64,000 nucleotides of DNA from Oscheius sp. JU75 (lineage: Eukaryota > Nematoda > Chromadorea > Rhabditida > Rhabditidae), in assembly GCA_037178855.1 (NCBI GenBank), contig JASJZC010000004.1:1240001-1304000 (forward strand). Direction: 5' to 3'. The notes beneath the pieces were generated by a model. That model saw nothing but the letters and a program-made list of their open reading frames with translations. It was not told the origin of the DNA and did no database searches. Position numbers and translations under genes: made by a program. This document shows positions 42,203-52,060 of the stretch, piece by piece. The stretch's first letter is position 1; every line of letters starts with the position of its first letter.

Positions 42203-44089
42203 TCAAAGCAATGGATTCTTACGCGGGATGGTTGGGAACAGTTTTCCCTTCCTTTCCAGCGAATAGTAGGCCTGACGAAGATGGTGTGGCTTCAGCGGTT
42301 CGGCTGTCTCCTTCATTTTCTCCTGCAGATCCAGCGCCTCTTCGACGAGTTCACCCGCAAAAACCTGAAGGTTTTTTTTTCAACTGAAAGTAGGAAAATG
42401 CAACTACTTTTGCTAATCCAGCCACGGCAATGACGACGTTCTGGCCAGGTATAGTATTCGTGTATTGCTGCACCAGACGACGAATGGCAGATTTCGGGAA
42501 GGAGGATCTGAAAACTTGTTCATAATACTTTCACTTGTGAAATGTGCTTTTGGGCACAAATGTTTTGCACATAAATGTCAGTTTTGAGGAAATAGCGTCA
42601 AACAACTTCTCCGCCTCGATAGATGACCTACATTAGGCACCATTCCCACTTCCTCATATGCTCACAGGCAAGCGGATTCCACCTCTTATGCAGTCATATT
42701 GGCACTCGACGCCTTCGCCAATCTTACCGGAGTAATCATTCAGGAACTTGCTTCCGTCCGATCTATCACGCAACAGTGCCAAACTACTCAATATCTGTTT
42801 GATCCATTTGTGGAATTTCAGCCTGTCATTTTGTGCATAACTGAGGCAGGAATTTGGTTCAAGTTTCCGGCTAGAAAGACGTTGATAACAATGAGGAAGA
42901 GGGAACAGATTCGAAGAACGATGACTCAAAAAAAGTCTGGAGACTCAGATTCAAGGAAGAATTCGGGCAAGAACTTCGCGGACAAAAGGAAGGATCATTC
43001 TGGGAAGAAGGACTCTAGAAAAGACTCGCACAAGTGGGCCAAGAACAATGGCAAAGGTAGCTCGCGTAAGGATGTCTCGGCTAAGAATGGCTCGAGAAAA
43101 ATGGAGAGATCTCTGAGCAGGAAGAACGACTGACAGGATGGAAGTAGGAAGAGTGGTAAGGGAAGTCGCAAGGGTAGCAAAATTTCGGAGAAGAAGTTGA
43201 AGAAGCGTTAGACTGTCTGTATCGACTACTGGAATAAAGAGTGCGCTTCGCGATGATTTTATGAGTGGGTTGATACAATAAGTGAGATACATACCTTCTG
43301 TAAGTCTCGTAGCGATTCAGCTGTTCCTGGCTGAAGTTCGAAATAAGAATCTTCATCTTGAGACCGGCCAGTTCGTCCTCTTCACTCAGCGGCTTCAATT
43401 GAACCTCCTCTTCCGGCTCTTCGTCGTTCATTCCAGATTGTCCGGCGGAGTCTCTCGAATCAGACTGTTTCGTATCCTTGTTCTAGAAGTCCGTAACTGA
43501 AAAGAACAGTACCAAAACTACCTTTGGGACTGCAAACTTTGGCTTGGACTTTTTCGGGACGACCGTTGAGGAGGGAGGCTTCATGAGCGGCGAAGGAATA
43601 CGAGACAACGGATCTCCAAGCAGATCGAGGACCTCGTGAATACTCTGTTCGGCGGTTCCGCCCTCAACCTTTATTCTCTTGTCGCTAAGCCCTTCCAGGA
43701 GAGACGGAGAGTCAGGTTTCCTCTTATCAGAAGAATCTGCGGGCTTCTTCGACATGAAAATGTCGTCTGGCATGTCCAAATCGCCCAGAAGGTCGAAGGC
43801 AGTCGCGGAGAGGGAGTGGGCAGTCTCGAGAGTAATCGACTCCGGGACTGTGGAGCTGGTCGAGGCGGGGAAGTCGAGCGAAGACAAGTCATCTGAGGAG
43901 AGAGTGAACTTCACCCGTTCTCTGGAAAATAAATGTTTTGATAGATGACATTCATACGAACCCGATTTCTTCCTTGACGAAGATCTCGGTCGTCGTTTCC
44001 TCAGCCTCAATCTGCTGTTCCTTCTTCTTCGGCGTATCTTCCTCATCACTGCTCTCACTTAATCCTCCTCCAAACAAATCGTCGTCCAT
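42203..44089 (-). CDS. TAF11: TAF11: TFIID histone-fold subunit
   Basis: TFIID subunit pairing with TAF13. The N-terminal half is long and acidic/Ser-rich ([31 protein letters not shown]), the usual disordered region. The histone fold is clear: [58 protein letters not shown] and EEALDLQEK, then [20 protein letters not shown]; stop at 42203-42205. The intron splitting YETYRR from SSFPKS is 787 nt (42508-43294) and carries a separate ORF on the plus strand. YJU2 lies 136 bases upstream on the same strand. Confidence 0.93.
42891..43211 (+). CDS. Basic Lys/Ser-rich ORF nested in a TAF11 intron, with in-frame TGA
   Basis: From ATG 42891 the frame encodes about 80 residues dominated by Lys, Ser, Arg and Gly in KDSRK/GSRK-like repeats, ending at TGA 43131-43133. 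The same frame then continues without another stop for 25 more codons of the same composition ([16 protein letters not shown]...LKKR) to TAG 43209-43211. AATAAA follows at 43233. The frame is also open upstream to 42627 without an ATG, so an upstream exon is possible. It may be a real nested gene with readthrough, or one broken by a nonsense change. No family is recognised. Confidence 0.5.
43233..43238 (+). promoter_or_regulatory. Poly(A) signal of the nested ORF
   Basis: AATAAA lies 21 bases after the second stop (43209-43211) on the plus strand, within the TAF11 intron. Confidence 0.5.
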
Positions 44090-44225
44090 TTTGATCTTAT
44101 GAGCGCGCTATTCATCGCTACTTCAAAGAAAGAGGTAACAATGGAAGTCTCCAAAAGCATCGAAGCTTAAGAAAAGAATGAGATTCTTTATCTTTTCAAG
44201 ATGTACAAGAATAAATAAATCAGAA

Positions 44226-45385
44226 TTAGTCACTTCCACTGTCTGAACCGTAATCGGCCAGACCAAGAAGACCTGTAGGTTTTGGAGGTGCAGCTGTTGT
44301 AGCAGCAGCTATCGACGGAAGATCTTTCTTCTTTTTGACTACCAGCTTTGAGAGAAGACTTTTCTGGTCGTGTTGCCGTTTCGTCCCGGAATCGGGGGGC
44401 TTGAATGTTGGCTTGATCTCGACTTTTCGATCGAACGGTGTCTGTAATGAATTTTGTACTGGATGAATTAAGTCTTACCGGTTCAGGATTGATGCCACTC
44501 GATGAAGGTTTCATGTCCTCTTCCTCGTCAGAATCGGCTAGTCGACGTCTAATCTTCCCGTCTTCTGTTTTTCCGCAAAGTTGCCTAAAATTTACATACT
44601 TCAGTACTGAAGAATTCCAACCTGACAAGTTTCTCATCGGCCTCCTCCTGTAACTTGTTCCATTCTCTGACCGATAACTTCGGATTTGTGGCAGAGAGAT
44701 AGTTGATCGTATCGACGCCCTCCTTGTTTCGACTGGTCTCCTGGAGATCTTCGAGTTCTCCCATCGCCTCCATCTCGGCTCGACTCATCATTGTTCTCTT
44801 CTCGAGCATCTTCATCGGATCCTTCTTGTCCTCCTCTTCCTGTGCTTCCTCGGCACGAGCCTGCTCCTTGTAGAGCTTAAACGCTTCGAACAGTCTCGTG
44901 GCTCCGTATTCTGCCTTGTAGTCCGTATTTTCCAAATCTGTCGTGAATGTAATCTCAGCCAAGCAATTTGGACATCTAAACACAAAATTACAGCCGCTTT
45001 GGAGCAAATAGCGAACCTGAAGTAGAATCTGAACAACTTGAGTCCAAGGTAGGTTTCTCCTTCGACCGTTTCACGCTTCATATTGAACTTTTTACCCTAA
45101 AACGGATGTCTCACGATTGAGTTTCAAGATGTTTACCTTGTAAATGTACTCATGACATGTGTTACACTGCATATTGAAGGGAGTCATGACACGTTGAACG
45201 AATTGACGATTCCTTTTGCCTCCTTTACGACCTCCCTTGGTCAACTTCGAAGGATCGAAGTCCGGAGGATAGTATTTCTGGAAAACAAAGTGGTTTCGAG
45301 TTCAACATGCGAGTATCTATTGTTTAATCAACAAAGAATGGAGAGGATAACTAACCTGGAAGACTTTACGCTCAGTTCCGGTCAT
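44226..45385 (-). CDS. YJU2: YJU2 (CCDC94/CWC16) splicing factor
   Basis: Spliceosome step-one factor. A 10-codon first exon (MTGTERKVFQ) joins KYYPPDFDPSKLTKGGRKGG and [30 protein letters not shown], then GETYLGLKLFRFYFRCPNC, giving the paired CxxC zinc site (CNTC and CPNC). ITFTTDLENTDYKAEYGATR follows, then a charged helical region (KMLEKRTMMSRAEMEAM) and a disordered tail ending LGLADYGSDSGSD before the stop at 44226-44228. The match to CWC16 is very strong. First of five minus-strand genes. Confidence 0.96.
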
Positions 45386-46217
45386 CTTTCAGCTGTTGAA
45401 CTGGCCTGAAATCAATGAATGAGATTTCCTTGGGGATCTGATTAGCGGAAAATCTGTAAGAGAGCCGAAGAAACAAGATAATATAAGAATGGAAACAAAA
45501 TCAACAAACGTTGACAAACGAGAATTCGAAATTTTGTGGCTGGGTTTTACGGAAGCGGTGGCTATTCGTTGCGAGACGCCGCCAAATTTTTCATATGCTG
45601 GAATGAAGTAGAAGACCTCAAAAGATGTAATAATAATAAATATTTAGGAATGAATTGAACAATCTATTGTACAACTATCCACGGACATATGCCCTATTTT
45701 AATGATGATGTCTTTGTTAGAACGCTTTTGTTTGGTGGGAAAAATGAGTGAAAGTCATTTGAAATTTCGTAAAATTTTGAACTACGCCGAAAAGCCAGCT
45801 TGTTTGTAAACAGCATGCACTCGGGCCCGGCCTGATGTTCAGAGGAATCTGTTTTTGTAACAATAAAAGTCGCTGCTTCGGCAGATAGGAGCAAAGACAT
45901 CCATCCTTCTACTTGGTCAACAAGACCTAGATCTCGCCTTTTTTAACAGAACAACTTCAAAACAACTAGTTGACATGCGGCTTTAGCGCTGTATGATGTC
46001 TAACATAAGGCGGGGAGCAGCTCGGACGGAAGAATGCTCAGCAGATGAACAAACTGAAAGATTGCCTAGCCGCTTCATAACGATCAAAAAGTCGTTGACT
46101 GTCTCAGCAATTCCACTTCCCTTTTTTTAAAATTTGTTGAAGGCGAACAACAATGATGTATAGGACAAGTTTATACCATTAAAACATAGCGAATAATAAA
46201 TTTACATGATAGAGCAC
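45386..46217. other. Intergenic region, no gene seen
   Basis: This gap holds the YJU2 promoter and the 3' flank of the coiled-coil gene. Short ORFs such as 45694-45900 (-) show no recognisable content. Confidence 0.45.
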
Positions 46218-49200
46218 TTAATTCCTTCTGGTGAGCGGGGCGACGACTTCGCGTGTACGTTGCATGACGTCGTGGATCGAGTTAAGTTCTTGGTCGATAC
46301 GGGCAAGGACATCGGGCTTCGTCGACGATTTCTTCAGCTCGCGATACTTGCCCATGGTGTCCGTGAGCTTTTCGTAGAGCTTCCTGTTGTCGCAGTCCAA
46401 TGATTTAAGCTGAATTGAACTTTTTGAATAGAAAAAATGTTGTCTTACCATTTCAATAACGTCATTGCTCTGATCCTGTAGACTCTCCTTGCTAAATTTG
46501 GTACCGAGGTAAATTTTGGCATCGTAGAGAATCTGTCGAATGGTCTTGGCATCTTCGTTGAGCTTTAAGAGATCAAACTGAAATCAGATTGACCGTTTTC
46601 CAGTAAGAGTAAAAGTCTCACTTCATAGCCTTTGCTCTTGGCGTCCACGGCGACTTTGAGGTTGTACGCCAAGTCCATGGTTTTGAGGAAAGCGACGTTC
46701 ACATCTCTGGACAACCGACTCTGATACTTGTCGGGGATCTCTGTTGTGGTGAATTTATTGGTGACGTCTTTCTTCGAAGCACTGCTAGTGGAGGATCTAT
46801 TCTCTCTGAAACAGCTGTATATTATGAACCTTCGAAAGTATTACCTTTGTTCGAGGTCTTCCGAAATGCGGACCATCTGCTCCTTCGTCTTGGCATCGTA
46901 GGCCGCTTGCTCCACAATCGCCTTCTTCAGGCGATCACAACTCTTTCGAGCTCCGCGAACGTCCTTGATGTGGTTGAAGTCTCCAGACTCCGAAGTGAAG
47001 ATCAAGTCTCGAAGCGCGACCTGGAGCTCGTTGTAGATGGCCAGCAGAGACTGCAGATCATGGTCCAGCTTTTCGTTGTCTTCCTCCAGCACCTTCAGAC
47101 CTTCGAGATTAATAGTCGTCTGTGTAGAGACCTGGGGCTGAACAAATGAAATAAGTTTGAACAGAAGAGCGACTACCTGGGTTTCCTTATAGAGAAGACT
47201 GGTGCTAGATGAGGCGCCGCTCGGCCAGGTATGAGGACTGTTTGTGTGAAGATCCAGCTCCTTCTCAAACCTCTGCAGAGCCAACAGTTCCTTCTGGACA
47301 ACCTCGTTCTAAAATGACGACTAGTTTCGGGAGAACAAAAAAGACTAACAGTTTCTCTGGCCGCAGTCAGCTGCGCCTCCAGAAGTTCGACCTTGCTTTC
47401 GAGATTTCTACGAGTCTGCTCCAGCTCGGACGTCTTGCGAGATAGGATGAGCTCGGACTCCTCGGACGACTGTTGAAGGGCACGATAGGTTCCTTGGAGC
47501 TCCTCCAGACGTTCTTCGAGCAAGCGTTTGGCATCTTCATGAGACTTCACTTTGGTTTGAGCTTCCTCCACGGCGAATTTGCCATCAACGAGCTTAACGA
47601 TGAGTTCGTCTCTGACGGACGTCAAACAGCCGACATTCTTCTTCAGATCAACTACTTCAGCTTCCAGATCCATAATCTTATTTCTGTCTCGCTCAAGGTC
47701 GGCCATATTGCGGTCGAGAAGCGATTTAACATGAATGTGATCTTTGTTGAGAATCTAAAATCAGATTATCAGGCATAGAAGCAAGCATCTACACTGAGGT
47801 CATCCTCATTCCGCTCCTTCTCCGTATGAAGGCGATTGTAGTCGACCCTCAAGTCCTCCAGCTGTTGGAAGAGTTCGTCCTTCTCCATCTCAGAATCACG
47901 GTACTGCCTCTCGCAATGCTCGATTTGCATCTGTGCGGCGACTCGAGCATTCGTGAGATCCTTGATCTGCTCGTTAAGCTCCTTGATTTGGTCCTCCAGC
48001 TCTTCGAGTTTGTCTTCTTCAGCAATACTGGGATCTCCTTGTCCTAGGCGAGAAGCGAGCGTCAAATTGGAGAAGGTGATGCGTCTGGTCTGATCGAGAA
48101 CGAAAGAAGTGTTGACGATAGTCTGCTCCAGCACGGCAATGTGTCCCTGCATCCCGACAATGCTCTGCTCGGCGGCGTCGATAACTCTGCTGACGTCATC
48201 CACTTTCGTGGCAGCACTGTTCCAGAGCAGCTGCATGTCACCGATTTTTTCGACTAGAGGATTGTGCTCACCGTTGGAGAGCTGAAAATCTTTTTTTTTT
48301 TTTAAGACAAAATGAGACGACATACCACTTGACGGATTTCGTCGAAGAGATAGGCAGAGCTCTTCAGACGTTCGAACATCGCGACAAGAGTTCCGCGGAA
48401 GCTTTCCAGATTTTCCTTCACGACGGTGATGTTATGAGCCGCGTTCATCGATGTAGTAAGGATATTGCCCAGCGAACTGTTGAGAAGAGAGAGCTGCTCG
48501 ACATCAGGAAGAAGATGTGGCTGAACATGGGGTAGTTGGTCAAATCGTTCCATCATCTCTTGGCTTCTGTCGTGGAGGTCGATTGGTTCTCCCCTATCAA
48601 TAGTGTCCAGCATCTCTGAAATGCAAAAGTAAGCAGCAGTCAATAAATGAACATACCGTTATTTAGAGTCGGCTCGTCAAGTCCCATCTTCTTTATTTTG
48701 ATCAGGAGACCGTCAAGTTCGTCTACAATCTGATCCTTCATCTTGTCGGCATACATAGTATCTTCCAGAGCTTCTTCTGCGTCTTCGACGCTATTGGAGG
48801 TGTCACTGGAGTCGTCCTTGCCCATGAGCTGGTTGACCTCCTTTCTCAGACTACGATTCTTGTTCTTCTCCGCGACCAACTCACTCTTCATCTTTTCCAG
48901 CTGAACACGGAATGATTTTAGATTAAAATAAATAACGTACAACATGTTCGATGTGTTGTCTGTCGTTGGCATCGAAACTGGTGGAGAGGTTGATGTTATT
49001 AGACGAGAGGGCCGAAAGCATGAGGTTCTTCTGGAGCTTGTTCAGGCGATTCATGTAGTCGCACAGCATAGCATTGCACATGTCGTATCGTCGATCAGCT
49101 TCAGCCTTCTCATTCATTAGCTCCTCGTTCCTCTTGGCGAGTTGCAGCTCGTTCTCGCTCACGACAAAAGTCTAAAACAGAGTTGACGGAAGAAGAGACA

Positions 49201-50102
49201 ACCTACTCTGGCAACGCTCGAGTCGGCCCTCTCTATCAGAGTTCGATCTGCTTCGGCGATACGCTCCTTGTAGCCTGCAAGGTCTTGCTCGAGCTGGGCA
49301 ATCTTCTTGAGGTAGTCTTGGTTCATGATCTTCTGCTGATTGAGCTCGTTGATAGTTTTGTTGCCCAGATTCAGATCAACCTCCGAGTTCAGAGTGAAGT
49401 TGTCATCGCCTATGAATTCCTGCCTCATGCGGTCCATCTCTTCCAACTTCTGTACCATGTTACTTGGTGGTGGAAAACAAAGAAAGGCTCACCATTTGCA
49501 GCTGAACCTCGTATCTCTGGACGGTATCGTCCATCGTCTTTATGAGTCGCTGATTCTCCTTTTGCAGCTTGGTGCATTCTTTCTCCAAATTGTCGTATTT
49601 TGCGACCTTGTCGTCGCTGTCTCGGACCAGTCGTTGAAGACGGAGATACTGAAATGGCTTATAGTCGTTAGTAAAGGCACGAAAGCTTACATCATCGAGG
49701 ATTTCTTTCACAGGAAGAGGTAACTGCTCTTCAGCGAAGCTTCGGCGCGTCCGGGCGTCGGAAAGTTGTTCGCGCAGCTCCATGTTTTCGCTCTTTAGTC
49801 GATCGTTGTCCTCCTGGACCTGAAGGAACGGAAATCCATCGACTTCCTTGACACTGCCGAGAGAGGTGAAACGCTCTATAACGACATATGTGAAAACACA
49901 AGAAACAATGCTTAATTTTGGCTGTGGTTTCGCTGTTCAGGACTGGTTGCGAGTTGGACAGACGACGATTGATTTCCAGAATACTAAAAACATATTTTTT
50001 ACGGAGAAATATGAGGAAAAATAACCTTGCAAGAGGAGTCACTAATGAGTCATCACTACCTCCATCGCTCACGTCCGCCGTGACATCGCTGAATTCGTCC
50101 AT
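46218..50102 (-). CDS. Large coiled-coil protein, unrecognised
   Basis: Start MDEFSDVTADVSDGGSDDSL at 50102; the stop at 46218-46220 ends APLTRRN. Nearly the whole length is predicted alpha-helical coiled coil: heptad-rich segments such as KYDNLEKECTKLQKENQRL, LEELEDQIKELNEQIKDL and SKVELLEAQLTAARE. A globular-looking break occurs around VQPHLLPDVEQLSLLNSSLG (near 48500). Around a dozen short introns join in frame, but the junction near 49870-50030 is uncertain. The layout suggests a cytoskeletal, centrosomal or motor-adaptor protein (possibilities include LIN-5/NuMA-like or dynein-adaptor types), but I recognise no diagnostic domain and make no assignment. Confidence 0.75.
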
Positions 50103-50550
50103 AACTGCAAACAGGCAATTTGAAAGGTATGGCGGACACCAGCAAGATAAATATGATTGGGGAATTAATAACGTTTTAGCAAAGAAATTGCCAACGGACA
50201 TGAAAGTTGCTTCACCAAGTGATTTACGGAGAGGAAGTAAAATCTACCTTCCAACGACAAAGATCAGCAGAAAATTATTTACAGAAAAAAACATAGCGTT
50301 TGCAGAAGCGAGCGGTTCCGTGGGCAAGTACGGTATTGCAGGGCGCGTGGATTTGGATTTTAAGAGAGCTTCTAAACGTTTCCCTCTTTTGCTGTATTCG
50401 CCTTATTGGCTACGTGTATTGCTTGGTTTCGTAGTTTACTAAAGTCTCACAGGCAGAAGTTTAACGCCACAAACCTAGTTACTGTCAGAGAAGAACACGG
50501 AAATAGCCACATCTTTAATTAAGCGGGCATTCTCTACTATGGATCTTCTT
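50103..50550. other. Intergenic region, no confident gene
   Basis: A plus-strand ORF (49918-50442) spans much of this gap and overlaps the coiled-coil gene's first exon antisense. It has no recognisable domain and is probably chance. Confidence 0.4.
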
Positions 50551-50730
50551 TTACGGGACAGCGGTAGCACCAGCAGTGACTTCGGTTCCTTGGGTGCCGG
50601 TCACAGACGTCTTGTCTCCTCCTTCGGTGGGTGCAGCTGGCGGAGTCGGGGTCTTCTTTCCTCCACAGTTGATGACGGTCGAGTAGCTAGCGACGAGGAG
50701 GACGGACACCTGGAGGAGAATCGACCACAT
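50551..50730 (-). CDS. Tiny secreted protein with CGGKK motif
   Basis: A 59-residue single-exon ORF: MWSILLQVSVLLVASYSTVI is a plausible signal peptide. It is followed by NCGGKKTPTPPAAPTEGGDK and a Thr/Gly/Ala-rich tail ending GATAVP. Nematodes carry many such short secreted peptides with Gly-Gly-Lys-Lys near the start of the mature part. The single cysteine argues against a disulfide-rich toxin or defensin fold. Function unknown. Confidence 0.65.
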   Translation of the reverse strand: MWSILLQVSVLLVASYSTVINCGGKKTPTPPAAPTEGGDKTSVTGTQGTEVTAGATAVP

Positions 50731-52060
50731 TGTTCGGAGTGATGGGAAGACTGGAGTCTACCAGGGATTCGAGTTACTATAGTAATAGATTGACAAGTTA
50801 GGTTTGATTTTGACAAGACAGTCTGGAGGAGATACTTCCTCTCGTGCTGACGGTAGCCCACTCTCCTCCTGGAATCCAACCAGGTGAGATCCGTTTTACT
50901 TACACGTCTTCTGCCAATGCGACTCACTTTCTCCCAGCTAGTCAAAAAAAAGGCAGTCCTCAGACCCTAAATCAAGAAGCGTTTGTCCTCTCATTCCGTC
51001 TCCGATTCGTCTTTCCTCTACTCCCGCGGGATGTCTTCGAAATAAACAGAGGGAGAGACGTCTTCCGCAGCCACAAATCTTACTTTCGACCTCTCGAAAG
51101 TATATACGAAAAAGAGAGAGGCCATTTTAGGAGCTGCAAACCCATAATTTGCCTAAGCTGAAAGAAGATATGGCCGAGGTCATTTGGCCTCCCTCTCCCA
51201 TGACTGCTACGACGAATGCTGTCTTGAAAAAGACCTCCGGCGGATTACATGCGAGTTGTGGAGTTATTCCACCTAAAAGCCCCTTCTTCATCATTTTTGT
51301 GTTCATTTAAGTTTCCTATTTACGTGTTTGCAGTTTCTAGTATACTGTTCCATACCAATCAGAGTTCGATCTAGATTCTTCCCCTGTTTTGACTCCTGAG
51401 CTCCCAAAAACTCAAAGATATCAACACCAGACATCACGGGAGTGCTCTCACACTCTTGGGAAGGGTACTTGTGAGAGTAGGGTCTGACTGTGAGGTCAGT
51501 TCGATTTTGAAATGTTAGTAACATTGTGTTTCCAGAATCATTTTTCCCGCTCAGACAGGATTGCCCGCTTGAATCCACAGTTACTTGACACATAGGTTTA
51601 CCTCCAAAAGTTTTAAGCTCCTTTTTTGATTTGAGTCGGGCAGGACAGGCAGGTCTTGTAGTTTTATGTTCTCTTTGTGTCATATCTTGGCAGGATAACC
51701 TAGCAGGGCCTTTTCTAACTGGGAGACTATAGAATCTATTGCAAGACCAGTTTAGAGCTTTTCGTCTTTTACCTTCCTTGGAGAGTGGTACTGTCAATAA
51801 GGAATAAAGAACAATTCTATGCTTCCAGATGCTTTGTTCACTTACAGTCATCACCGCCCAAAATAATCACCCCTCTAACCGAAACCTACTTTTGTTTCTC
51901 TCTTTGTCTCCTTTATGACGCGCTCCACTGACCCTCCAAGACTGCACTTACTCACTAGACTCGTAGTATCCGTCAGAATTTCCGAGGCGCGTCTGCTCTC
52001 TAATTTGTTGTCTTCTACCTCTTTTCACCTCTTCTGGCTCCAATGCTAATCGTGTTAGAG
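50731..52060. other. Gene-poor stretch upstream of the HECT ligase
   Basis: The first exon(s) of the HECT ligase should lie near its right end but I could not locate the start codon. The longest ORF is minus strand 51303-51854 (183 codons), Lys/Ser/Thr-rich without recognised domain. No RNA gene is visible. Confidence 0.4.

Noticed and set aside
49918..50442. 174-codon plus-strand ORF overlapping the coiled-coil gene's first exon
   Set aside because: It is antisense to a supported coding exon for part of its length, and no domain is recognised.
51303..51854. 183-codon minus-strand ORF
   Set aside because: It has no recognisable domain, hydrophobic pattern or splice structure, and its composition is mixed. 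An open frame of this size can occur by chance in a gene-poor stretch. Left out as a gene.
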